Virus record (IMG/VR): IMGVR_UViG_3300027847_000620
Coordinates: 1-28,804 of that record
Source: a virus
Direction: 5' to 3' (one strand)
DNA: 28,804 nt
A model generated the notes under the pieces. It did no database searches, had not been told where the DNA came from, and saw only the letters and a program-made list of their open reading frames with translations. A program made the position numbers and the translations under genes. Positions 1 to 7,412 of the stretch are shown in pieces. The number at the start of each line of letters is the position of its first letter. Position 1 is the stretch's first letter.

Positions 1-1336
1 TGCCGGTGGGACCGCTTGGCCCTTGATTAGACGGCTGAGAAAACGGCACTATCGGGTCATTTGCCGGAGGCTGTGCCGGAAGCTGTGCCGGAAGAGTCGT
101 CACCGGGTCATTTGCCGGTTGCTGTGGTGACGAGTTCTGCGGCGGGAACAGCGTGTTGTCTGTCTCCCACCAGTTGCCGCCCGGTCCATACTGACTGCCG
201 GGTGCGGACGGGGCTGGATACTGCGCCGGTCCAGCACTAGCGTCAGCCCCCGGTGCAGGAGTGCCCCATCCGCCTCCACTGGCTGGATACTGCGCCGGTC
301 CAGCACTAGCGTCAGCCCCCGGTGCAGGAGTGCCCCATCCGCCCCCACTGGCTGGATACGTGTTACCACTGCCGTCTTCATTTTTCACTGCACCGGGAGC
401 GAATGTCGGGTCTTGAAGATAACGCGACTGAAGCTGATGCGGCTCGGCATTAAACTCGCCCCCGTAAGGGCTAAGTGATTCGGCCAAGGATGCACCAGAC
501 TGCTGGGCACCTCCGGCGTATATTTGGTCGGGGTCTGGACCCCATGCCCCTGAGCCTACGTCATTACCATCGCTGCCGACTGTTGCGCCCCATGCGTCGG
601 CAGTTTGGCCGGGATCAACGCCACCAGTTGCTGAACCCGGAGATGCTGCCGATCCACCCATACTGGCACCGCTCGATCCACTAAACGCAGAGAAGCCGCC
701 GCCACCAACTCCCCCAGCGCCAGCCCGGTCCATGATCTGAAGTAGCCCATTCAGGTCAGGTCCAGAATCCGTTCGTCGCTCCAAGAATCCGACCTCATCT
801 CCGCTGAGGCGTTCGTCGTAGTCGGACTGCAAACGGGCGTTGCGTTCCCGCAGTCCTCCGAGTTCTCGGGTCCGGTCGCGCTCGACGCCACGCAACATCG
901 ACGATCGCACGGTCGTGTTGCCAAGCCCCCGTGAAATCAAATCCTGCTCGGTGGTTCCAAGCTGTGCGTTCGACCGCTCGTTGATGTCGTCGGCCTCATA
1001 CTTCCCTTGATCGTCGAGGCGTCCCATGATGCGATTGTATCTGGATCGCAGCATGTCCCGGCCTTCGTTGTACCGGCCCTCATTCGCGGCATTGGCTGAG
1101 TTCTGGGCGTCACGGTACTGCTGCATGATCCCATTCATGTAATCACGCTGATTTTGCTGCGAAGCGATAGCCGCCTGCTGCTGCTGCAACTGCATCTGGC
1201 CGAGGTTCTGGTAATACTGCAACATCTGGTTCTGTTGGTTGTAGTACCCAGAGTTGTTCTGTTGGTATTGGTAACCTCCACCGGCATTTTGCTGGGGGAA
1301 GTATTGTTGCTGTGTGCTGAGCCAGGTTCCGGCCAT
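1..1336 (-). CDS. Gln/Gly/Pro-rich low-complexity virion-associated protein (partial)
   Basis: The reading frame is open through the left edge, giving at least 445 residues without a stop. The ATG at 1336 is chosen because AGGAG lies about 9 nt upstream. The N-terminal ~65 residues are rich in Gln, Asn and Tyr (runs such as QLQQQQ). Residues ~70-175 are charged and probably helical/coiled (RYNRIMGRLDDQGKYEADD). The rest is Gly/Ser/Pro/Ala-rich and disordered-looking, with a 23-residue tandem repeat at ~330-375. I recognise no enzymatic domain. The position at the end of the tail/appendage operon, 40 bp after the preceding gene, suggests a virion or ejected internal protein, but this is inference. 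It may equally be a flexible appendage or linker protein. Confidence 0.75.
   Translation of the reverse strand, partial: MAGTWLSTQQQYFPQQNAGGGYQYQQNNSGYYNQQNQMLQYYQNLGQMQLQQQQAAIASQQNQRDYMNGIMQQYRDAQNSANAANEGRYNEGRDMLRSRYNRIMGRLDDQGKYEADDINERSNAQLGTTEQDLISRGLGNTTVRSSMLRGVERDRTRELGGLRERNARLQSDYDERLSGDEVGFLERRTDSGPDLNGLLQIMDRAGAGGVGGGGFSAFSGSSGASMGGSAASPGSATGGVDPGQTADAWGATVGSDGNDVGSGAWGPDPDQIYAGGAQQSGASLAESLSPYGGEFNAEPHQLQSRYLQDPTFAPGAVKNEDGSGNTYPASGGGWGTPAPGADASAGPAQYPASGGGWGTPAPGADASAGPAQYPAPSAPGSQYGPGGNWWETDNTLFPPQNSSPQQPANDPVTTLPAQLPAQPPANDPIVPFSQPSNQGPSGPTG
212..358 (-). repeat. 69-bp in-frame tandem repeat (2 copies plus start of a third)
   Basis: The stretches 212-280 and 281-349 are near-identical 69-bp units differing at one visible base (cgcctccact versus cgcccccact, synonymous), and a third copy begins at 350 and diverges after ~9 bp. 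Each unit encodes 23 residues of the form YPASGGGWGTPAPGADASAG plus PAQ. The near-perfect identity indicates a recent duplication. Confidence 0.95.
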
Positions 1337-1376
1337 GATTGCGATCTCCTATTGCTGACTGACTGTGAGGCCGGGA

Positions 1377-2714
1377 TTAGACATTCCACGGAGTACGCTG
1401 TCGTGCGCGTCGCTGAGCCATGATCTGCCTGTATCGCTGCTGTTGCATAATTCGCTGGCGAAGCAATGCACTTTGCCTTGCGCGAACCGATGCGGCCCTG
1501 TTCCCTGTCGGCCGAGAATTAGCTTTCTTTGCAGCGGCTTTCCGTTTGGCTATAACGTCCCGAGCGGCTTTCTGCTTAGCTACCTGTCTGGCCTTAGCCC
1601 TCTTTCTAACCTCCAGTGCGGCCTTGTTTGTGCGAGTTCCCCCCGCAACAGTTTGCGGTCTGCGCCCAGTGATGGCTGCCATCTCCTCGCGGCGTTCCTT
1701 ATTGTAGCCGCCGCCATTGTTCGCTTTCCGCAGGACCGCCTGCATCTTCGCCTGCTTCTCGTTCATTGCATCCAGTTCCTTGGACGCTGTCTGCACGAGT
1801 TTGTTTCGTCCTGCTCGCTCTCGCAGGGCGTTCCGCCTGAGTCTTCGGTTGCCGAACCTACTCAAGCCGCGGCCCGGACTGCCGCCGTACTTCTGAAATC
1901 CAGCATCGATTGCGGCTTGGTTACGCTTCGGTGCAGACAGGCTGTCTTTGTATGCCTGTATGTTTCGCTTCGAGAGTGCCTTGCGCTGGTCCCACTTGGG
2001 GTCCGTAGGGGAACGGAACCTTCCACCTTCACCACCGCCTTGCACCATGTCCTGTGTGATCGGCTGACGGCCACGAGTGATGCCAGCACCGTTGAATCCG
2101 CCCTGTTCGATACCTGCCTCTGCTTGGGCCTTGATTCTGGCGTGAAGTGCCAGTATCTGTCGCCTACGCTCTTGGTTGACTTCTCCTTCGATGTCGATTT
2201 CAGCTTGGCCGGCAAATTGTGGCGATTCCCCAAATGACTGCTGGGATTGCTCATTCCCCATTCCAAGGTAGTTGGCGGCCGGCCCCGCCCCTACTCCAAA
2301 GCCCCCTCGTTGCGGTCCCATTTGTGGAGGTAACGGAAAACTTGGCTGGCTTGGTTGCATGTAACCTTGGCCGATTCCCACCATTGGTGACGGCTGCGAC
2401 GGATTCGCAATCCCCTCTTGCAGTTGCTGTTCTGGAGACAGGGGGGCAGGCTGCTGCGGAGCTTCGGCCATACGTGGCGGTGACGACGGATCTTGGTTAA
2501 GTCTAGGATCCCCACCAGCCTCCGCTTGGGCCTTGGCTATATCGCGAATCTGCCCCCGTGTCATTTGTTGGTTCATCTGAGGTAGTGGACCGAAACGACT
2601 ACCCTCCGACTCACCCAAAAGTTTCTGCTGTCGGCGCATCTGCTGCAATTCTCGCTGCTTCCTCAGCCACAAGGCTGGCGGGACGGCAGCGAACCCAGAT
2701 TGAAGACCTGACAT
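1377..2714 (-). CDS. Gln-rich / Arg-Lys-rich basic protein of unknown function
   Basis: This is a 445-residue gene with ATG at 2714 preceded by AAAGGAG. I do not recognise a family. The N-terminal half is rich in Gln, Gly, Pro and Met, with repeated motifs around MNQQM and QLQEG. The C-terminal ~200 residues are strongly basic and Ala-rich, with many RAR, KAKARQ and AAAKKA stretches and almost no acidic residues at the very end (RAR QRTPWNV). Such a basic tail could bind DNA, as in internal or ejected phage proteins. It lies 62 bp downstream of the cytidylyltransferase and 40 bp upstream of the next low-complexity gene. Its composition differs sharply from the beta-rich appendage genes. The opposite strand has a long open frame caused by the biased composition; the minus-strand frame is preferred because of operon direction and ribosome binding site. 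Confidence 0.7.
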   Translation of the reverse strand: MSGLQSGFAAVPPALWLRKQRELQQMRRQQKLLGESEGSRFGPLPQMNQQMTRGQIRDIAKAQAEAGGDPRLNQDPSSPPRMAEAPQQPAPLSPEQQLQEGIANPSQPSPMVGIGQGYMQPSQPSFPLPPQMGPQRGGFGVGAGPAANYLGMGNEQSQQSFGESPQFAGQAEIDIEGEVNQERRRQILALHARIKAQAEAGIEQGGFNGAGITRGRQPITQDMVQGGGEGGRFRSPTDPKWDQRKALSKRNIQAYKDSLSAPKRNQAAIDAGFQKYGGSPGRGLSRFGNRRLRRNALRERAGRNKLVQTASKELDAMNEKQAKMQAVLRKANNGGGYNKERREEMAAITGRRPQTVAGGTRTNKAALEVRKRAKARQVAKQKAARDVIAKRKAAAKKANSRPTGNRAASVRARQSALLRQRIMQQQRYRQIMAQRRARQRTPWNV

Positions 2715-2776
2715 TATGACTACTCCTTTGGTGGATTTGTGCGTGGATGTAGTTTAACCGATTTGGGGATTATTCC

Positions 2777-3382
2777 CTAATGTTGCTGCGGGGTGGGTGG
2801 TATAGCAAATAATCGCCGAGCAGATTCAAGGTCTTCAGGCGTGTTAATGTCCATTGCGCTCAGCCAGTCGACTGCAATGAAATTCGACTCATCCATAAAA
2901 TCAGCCACGCTGGCTTCGCGGTTTATCCGCCAGAAGTTGCCTGTCAAAAACCATTCATCCCCTAAGTGCTGCGACAATGTGGAGCCGTTTGCTGGTCGAT
3001 GCAGGGAGCCTCTCCATGCACTCCGCACAATATCTCTGTCGTCTTTCGATGCCGCAATTGCGTCCTTCTTGTCTGTAAATGGTGACGTGCATTGCATAAG
3101 CATCACTGGCTCTTGGTGAATCCGAAACAGTTCATTCATGGGGCCAGATGCGTTCCTGCGGTCTCCCGTGTCGTCATCGCTCAGTGGAAAAACACTGCAA
3201 CCGTACCGCTCGGCAATGTTGGATATCTCTTCGTCCTCGGTCGCCACAAACGTCCGCGATTCAGGAAACCAACTCACCGCCTTTGCGATGGCCCTCTCGA
3301 CGAGAGAAACGCCACCGAGCAACTGAAGGTTCTTCTTTGGGACTCTGCTCGAAACGCCCTTGGCTGGTATCAGGATATTCAT
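2777..3382 (-). CDS. CMP-sugar (NeuA/KdsB-type) cytidylyltransferase
   Basis: The 201-residue protein belongs to the acylneuraminate/KDO cytidylyltransferase family, which activates an acidic sugar with CTP to make a CMP-sugar. Seen: the N-terminal nucleotide-binding signature IPAKGVSSRVPKKNL (residues 5-19; compare IPARxGSKxxPxKN), the MQCTSPF motif (96-102; family QPTSPL) and the C-terminal DINTPEDL motif (178-185). The length is slightly below the usual ~220-230. The substrate cannot be read; sialic acid, legionaminic/pseudaminic acid or KDO-like sugars are all possible. The ATG overlaps the stop of the upstream glycosyltransferase-like gene as ATGA, implying translational coupling and a shared pathway. 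No sugar-synthesis genes (NeuB/NeuC types) are in the window, so the sugar would come from the host or from elsewhere in the phage. Confidence 0.85.
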   Translation of the reverse strand: MNILIPAKGVSSRVPKKNLQLLGGVSLVERAIAKAVSWFPESRTFVATEDEEISNIAERYGCSVFPLSDDDTGDRRNASGPMNELFRIHQEPVMLMQCTSPFTDKKDAIAASKDDRDIVRSAWRGSLHRPANGSTLSQHLGDEWFLTGNFWRINREASVADFMDESNFIAVDWLSAMDINTPEDLESARRLFAIPPTPQQH

Positions 3383-4041
3383 GGCTGAAACTTATGCCCC
3401 TCAAGTCCGAAGTTGGCGAACGGAGAGACCCCCACGATCGTGCATCCGTATTGCGACTGGAGCCTCTTTTTTATCTCGATGAGTTGTGGTTCACTTTGCC
3501 TCACGAATGTTCGATACCACTTTTGCCGCTTGTCACCATTGTCGTTCGACCCCTTGTTGTACCCGTCGTATCCCATCTTTCCATCCAGCATCCCTCCGTC
3601 TACGCCGCACAGAAAAATACTCTTGGCTCCCATATATGCCGACAAGTGAACCGCCGATGTGATAGTGGAGCGACTGACAACCAGCTTGTCCGTCCCGATT
3701 ACCGACCAATCAACTTTAGTCTGCCTATTATCCTTGTGCTGAAATATCCAGTAGTCCTTGTCGGTATCGTAATTTGTTTTATCTTTGCGGTGAGTGCCAT
3801 GACTATGCTCGGACACAACGAATTTGACTCCATCTCTGGATGCGTTGAGTGCCTCAACCGGAAGCTCCTTGCCGACAATGTAAGAACACGGGAAATCAAG
3901 AAACGTCCAATTAACGCACACTACCACCCTGTCTCTGAAAAACTCTGGGTCGTAATGCCCCATTGAAGCGGCAGCACCGACGACCCACACATCCTCGCCC
4001 GTCTCCACGCCTTTGAGTTCGGATACTGGTCTCGCGCTCAA
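3379..4041 (-). CDS. GT42/MptE-like (DUF115-type) putative sugar transferase
   Basis: The 220-residue protein has an N-terminal VVGAAASM (residues 20-27) in the place of the GNGPSL nucleotide-binding loop of CMP-sialic-acid transferases (Cst-II, GT42) and MptE-like proteins. A central STITSAVHLSAYMGAKSIFL stretch followed by CGVDGG (125-150) resembles the TSGVYMCAVAIALGYKEIYL-SGIDF segment of that fold. A late VSPFANFG (205-212) sits where the CPNS motif is expected. The catalytic His of Cst-II is not evident after residue 150, so transfer activity is inferred, not shown. The start is TTG at 4041 with GGGAG about 7 nt upstream. It overlaps the CMP-sugar synthetase by 4 nt, which fits use of a CMP-activated sugar as donor. 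The alternative is an MptE-like pyrophosphokinase-fold protein with another role. Confidence 0.65.
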   Translation of the reverse strand: MSARPVSELKGVETGEDVWVVGAAASMGHYDPEFFRDRVVVCVNWTFLDFPCSYIVGKELPVEALNASRDGVKFVVSEHSHGTHRKDKTNYDTDKDYWIFQHKDNRQTKVDWSVIGTDKLVVSRSTITSAVHLSAYMGAKSIFLCGVDGGMLDGKMGYDGYNKGSNDNGDKRQKWYRTFVRQSEPQLIEIKKRLQSQYGCTIVGVSPFANFGLEGHKFQP

Positions 4042-4088
4042 TGCTTCGCTCCCTTACCCCCAATGCGGCCGCTCGTTGTACGTGACAT

Positions 4089-7000
4089 TCACGCGAGTGA
4101 CACTTCAATTACATCTTGAAATGGTATTTTTACATTTAACTGGAATCCACTCGCATCGGATTCTGGAACCGAGGTCGCCCGAGTTCCTAGTCGATTGCTT
4201 ACGTTTCCAGAGTGACACACAATCATCCACAGGTTTCCATTTTCAATATGACGAACAGGAAAGTCATCTGTTATCTGTCCGTGCGAATTGTGGAAGACCG
4301 TCTTCAACTCACTGGACAGTTCCACCAAAGATAAGAACGGATTCGATTTGTGAGCAAACGGTGCCACACGACCTTCTGCCCATCGATATCCATTTTTTAT
4401 GTTTAGCAACTCCTTTTTTGGAAGTGCATGCGACTGAATTGACTCAATGAACGTCTCGTGTACCGCATCGTCGGAATCAAGTCGCGTGGTGATTATCCAC
4501 TCATGCGGGCAGTGAATCAATCGTCGCAAAACGTCTGGATCTGCGCGATCCATCCACCCATTATTGCCTGTGCTTCTCTCTTCTTCTGGGAGGTCTAGTG
4601 ATGAGTCGAAGTATTCCACTCGCATTGAGGGGAAGCCATCAGCCAAGTCCTGTAATTTGGATCGCACAAACTCTGGGGTCGTGATGTCACACAGGATCAG
4701 CCACTCGAAATCCTGATTTGTCTGACCGACCAGCGATGGGTAGGTGAACCGCTCAAGTAGAAGTAGTCGTTTTTTCAACCACTCTTCATTTTCGTTTTTT
4801 CCAGGATCTCTAGCGAGATTGAAGCGAGTGATTACCGTATGGGAAAACTCCATGCGATTTGTGGTCTTCACTTCGCTTGCCGGGAACCCTCTCTGGTGCC
4901 CTCGCGTTGGTGGCCCACAGAACGGGTCCACAAAGCTGCCTATGTCGATCAACCAGCACTTGGGTAGTTCTGTCGCCAATTCGTGGATGAGGACTTTTGC
5001 AGTTGGCCCAGCAGCAAACAAAAATATGTCACCGTCCTTAGCGCAGTCCCGAATGCTTCCAATGATTTCGTCGTAATCGTCCCAGTTGTTTTTTTCTTTT
5101 GTGACAATCACCTTATCAAACCGAATGACATCCAAGCCCTTCATTCGATCCGGCCCAACTAGAATCACTCTTCCGTCGTGTGAGTTGACTGGATCAAGAA
5201 AACCAGAAATATCACGATCCATATAGGCTTCGGCGAACACCGCAGCGTTATGCCATTCCCGTTTATTGCCTGCTGAATTTAACCATTCCTTGGCAGCACC
5301 AGCGAATATACCGAATCGCGTTGCGTAGATTGCCGGACTGCCAGATGCCGCAACATTCGCCATCGCACTCCTGAGTTCTGGTGTGAATACCTGGCTCTTA
5401 CTACCTGTTGTCTTTCCATTCGCAACAATCGCATTCCACTCACCATCCCCAAGTCGCAGGAACGAAAACGGCTGCTTGTTGGCTATCTTGTCGCCGTAAT
5501 AAGACAGCGAGTGGTTCACCTCGGTCCATTGAGGATCGGAAATATAAGGCTTCCCTTTCAGTGCCGCATGGGCCGCCTTCGTTTGCGATCCGCGATCAAT
5601 ACCTAGCCGCCCAAATGTGGTTGTGTGTTTATGTTCGGCAAAGGCGTCGAGGGATAATCCAATTTTCCATCCCGCCTTTTTTGCTCGCACACACCACTCG
5701 TCATCACTACCCAAGTTGCGGTAAACGTATTCTCCAGACAGCAGGCCAATGTGGCCTAGAGCGTTCTTTTTTATGAGGGTGCAAAAGAACGCCACGCTCC
5801 CTCTTGAGAGTGTTTTATCCTCGCCCTTGCGGCTTCTTAATTCCGCCCGCCCAACAATTGACTGCGCCCCCTTGTCCGCCGTCAATGGCCCCACCGCAGC
5901 CATCTTCTGGTCTGCGTGTAAATGCCTCCGCAACGTCGCGACCGTCGCCGGCTCGACAAAGCAATCGTTATTCAACAGCAGCACGTCACCAGTGGCGAGT
6001 GCCAACCCTTGATTCGTCGCCATCGTGAATCCAGTGTTCTCCGGGTTCCTGATCCCCGTGAACATCAACTCAAGTTCTGCCGCCTTCTCTTCCACGCCTG
6101 CCAGCACGCCCGATTCCGACCCGTTATCAACGTAGATGACATGCAGGTCGACGCCTTCGCTCTTGGCAAGATGTTCAAGGCACTTCTCAGTCAAGTCGAG
6201 GCTGTCGACGCCGGGAATTACCACATCAATCGGGTGCTTTGGTCGCTTGTCCTCGAAGGTGTCAAACGGCGAAACATCCTCACCCGGCCACTTGAGTGAC
6301 TTACGAAACTTGCGGCCCCCGCGTTCTGTCTCGTCTGTGTCAGAATATATCGTGGACGTCGCCCCGATATGTTGCACCATGCCGGGGTCGTAAACGTAGA
6401 CGTCCAGTTCCCAGTCGGACATTGTTTGTCCTATGAAACGGTCGATGCACGACTTCTTCTCTGGCACCTCGTTGCGGTTTGGGTGACCGGCCCACGCCTC
6501 ACACTTCGGGCTGTCAGCAATCCGCTTGGCTATCACCATTGGGAATACCATTGCCACGGCACCGTTTAGATCCCGCACGGCGACCCGCTTGCAACCGACA
6601 AACCCTTCCTCTTCGTAGTGTGTGTCGTCGGGGCAGTAGAGCGACACCACGCCCGTCTTCTCGCCCGGCCACGGCATCTCATCGAGGAATTTGCGAGTGC
6701 CTTTACAGAACAGTGCGTCGTCCTGAAAGATCGCGACCCACTTAGCCTGCGGGTTGTGCTGCACGAGGTCACGGATCGTCTGCATCCAGTTCCGGTGCGG
6801 GCCATGCAGGAACGGCCGAGTCATGATTGACGCATTGACGCCGTCGATGTTCGTGCCTGGTTCGGCATAGACAGTCGGAACGAATCCGGCGCGATGGCAA
6901 CTTTCGACAGACTGTTTGAGGGTCGGCTTCCTGCGGGGTGCTGTTGTGATTCCAACCGCCCAGTCCGGTTGCGTTTCACGCTTTGCGGTCTCACCCCATT

Positions 7001-7412
7001 TCCCGATCGGACATGCGAACGCTCGCCCCTTGGCTTTGAGGTCGACGTTGCAGCCGCAGATTTGGCAGGATCGGCCGTCTCGCATGTTGCAGGAGTTGCA
7101 GGTGTCGAGTCGTTTCTTGTATTCGTCGGCATCGACCAGTTTGAGGCCGTCTGATGCGAAGTCCTTGAGTGCTTTGGCGAGGCTCCAGCCCTTTGTAATG
7201 AGGCTTGGTGGCTTGGCGATGATTGGACCACCCACCGTCCCGCCACTATATTTCGATCTCGTATCTTCTAGGTCAACACCCGCATTTTCACACCATCCGA
7301 TGCGATACTTCTCACCCTTCTCTGTTGGGGATTCCCATAATTTCCATAGTCCACCGAGGATATGGAGTCCCAGTACCTTACAGAGTCCAGGTTGCGGGTG
7401 ATTACAAGACAC
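4089..7412 (-). CDS. Zinc-ribbon plus four-domain glycosyltransferase polyprotein
   Basis: The 1107-residue protein has several modules. Residues 1-140 carry two Cys clusters, including C105-x2-C108, C116-x2-C119-x-C121 and C134 in CPIGKW, a zinc-ribbon type seen in phage proteins. Residues ~151-372 look like a GT-A transferase with IFQDDALF (228-235) as the metal-binding motif. Residues ~393-620 are a GT2 domain: VDNGS (428-432), NPENTGF (456-462), LLNNDCF (479-485) and DDEWCVRAKKAGW (570-582). Residues ~640-835 match the GT-D/DUF1792 type, with FLRLGDGEW (651-659). Residues ~855-1107 resemble the putative rhamnosyltransferase family (RFNLARDP 863-870; TRLDSDDA 976-983). The start is GTG at 7412, directly abutting the upstream TAG, with GGAG 13 nt before. 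Acceptor and donor sugars are unknown. The downstream neighbours make and use a CMP-sugar, so a multi-sugar glycan is a reasonable inference. Confidence 0.85.
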   Translation of the reverse strand: MSCNHPQPGLCKVLGLHILGGLWKLWESPTEKGEKYRIGWCENAGVDLEDTRSKYSGGTVGGPIIAKPPSLITKGWSLAKALKDFASDGLKLVDADEYKKRLDTCNSCNMRDGRSCQICGCNVDLKAKGRAFACPIGKWGETAKRETQPDWAVGITTAPRRKPTLKQSVESCHRAGFVPTVYAEPGTNIDGVNASIMTRPFLHGPHRNWMQTIRDLVQHNPQAKWVAIFQDDALFCKGTRKFLDEMPWPGEKTGVVSLYCPDDTHYEEEGFVGCKRVAVRDLNGAVAMVFPMVIAKRIADSPKCEAWAGHPNRNEVPEKKSCIDRFIGQTMSDWELDVYVYDPGMVQHIGATSTIYSDTDETERGGRKFRKSLKWPGEDVSPFDTFEDKRPKHPIDVVIPGVDSLDLTEKCLEHLAKSEGVDLHVIYVDNGSESGVLAGVEEKAAELELMFTGIRNPENTGFTMATNQGLALATGDVLLLNNDCFVEPATVATLRRHLHADQKMAAVGPLTADKGAQSIVGRAELRSRKGEDKTLSRGSVAFFCTLIKKNALGHIGLLSGEYVYRNLGSDDEWCVRAKKAGWKIGLSLDAFAEHKHTTTFGRLGIDRGSQTKAAHAALKGKPYISDPQWTEVNHSLSYYGDKIANKQPFSFLRLGDGEWNAIVANGKTTGSKSQVFTPELRSAMANVAASGSPAIYATRFGIFAGAAKEWLNSAGNKREWHNAAVFAEAYMDRDISGFLDPVNSHDGRVILVGPDRMKGLDVIRFDKVIVTKEKNNWDDYDEIIGSIRDCAKDGDIFLFAAGPTAKVLIHELATELPKCWLIDIGSFVDPFCGPPTRGHQRGFPASEVKTTNRMEFSHTVITRFNLARDPGKNENEEWLKKRLLLLERFTYPSLVGQTNQDFEWLILCDITTPEFVRSKLQDLADGFPSMRVEYFDSSLDLPEEERSTGNNGWMDRADPDVLRRLIHCPHEWIITTRLDSDDAVHETFIESIQSHALPKKELLNIKNGYRWAEGRVAPFAHKSNPFLSLVELSSELKTVFHNSHGQITDDFPVRHIENGNLWMIVCHSGNVSNRLGTRATSVPESDASGFQLNVKIPFQDVIEVSLA

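Noticed and set aside
22-30. cttgattag match to the core of the 45-bp intergenic element
   Set aside because: Nine bases only, inside a coding region, without the GGGG or T-tract context; a chance match.
1365-2237. Long plus-strand open frame opposite the basic low-complexity gene
   Set aside because: Composition is typical of the shadow of an Arg/Gln-rich gene; no ribosome site suits it and it opposes every neighbouring gene. The minus frame has AAAGGAG and fits the operon.
2715-2776. Possible terminator hairpin GGGAATAATCCC between the cytidylyltransferase and the basic gene
   Set aside because: The stem is only 3-4 bp with no U-tract; not a supported terminator.
4013-4450. Plus-strand frame of 145 codons inside the end of the glycosyltransferase gene
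   Set aside because: It lies opposite a well-supported domain with conserved motifs and shows no recognisable protein features.
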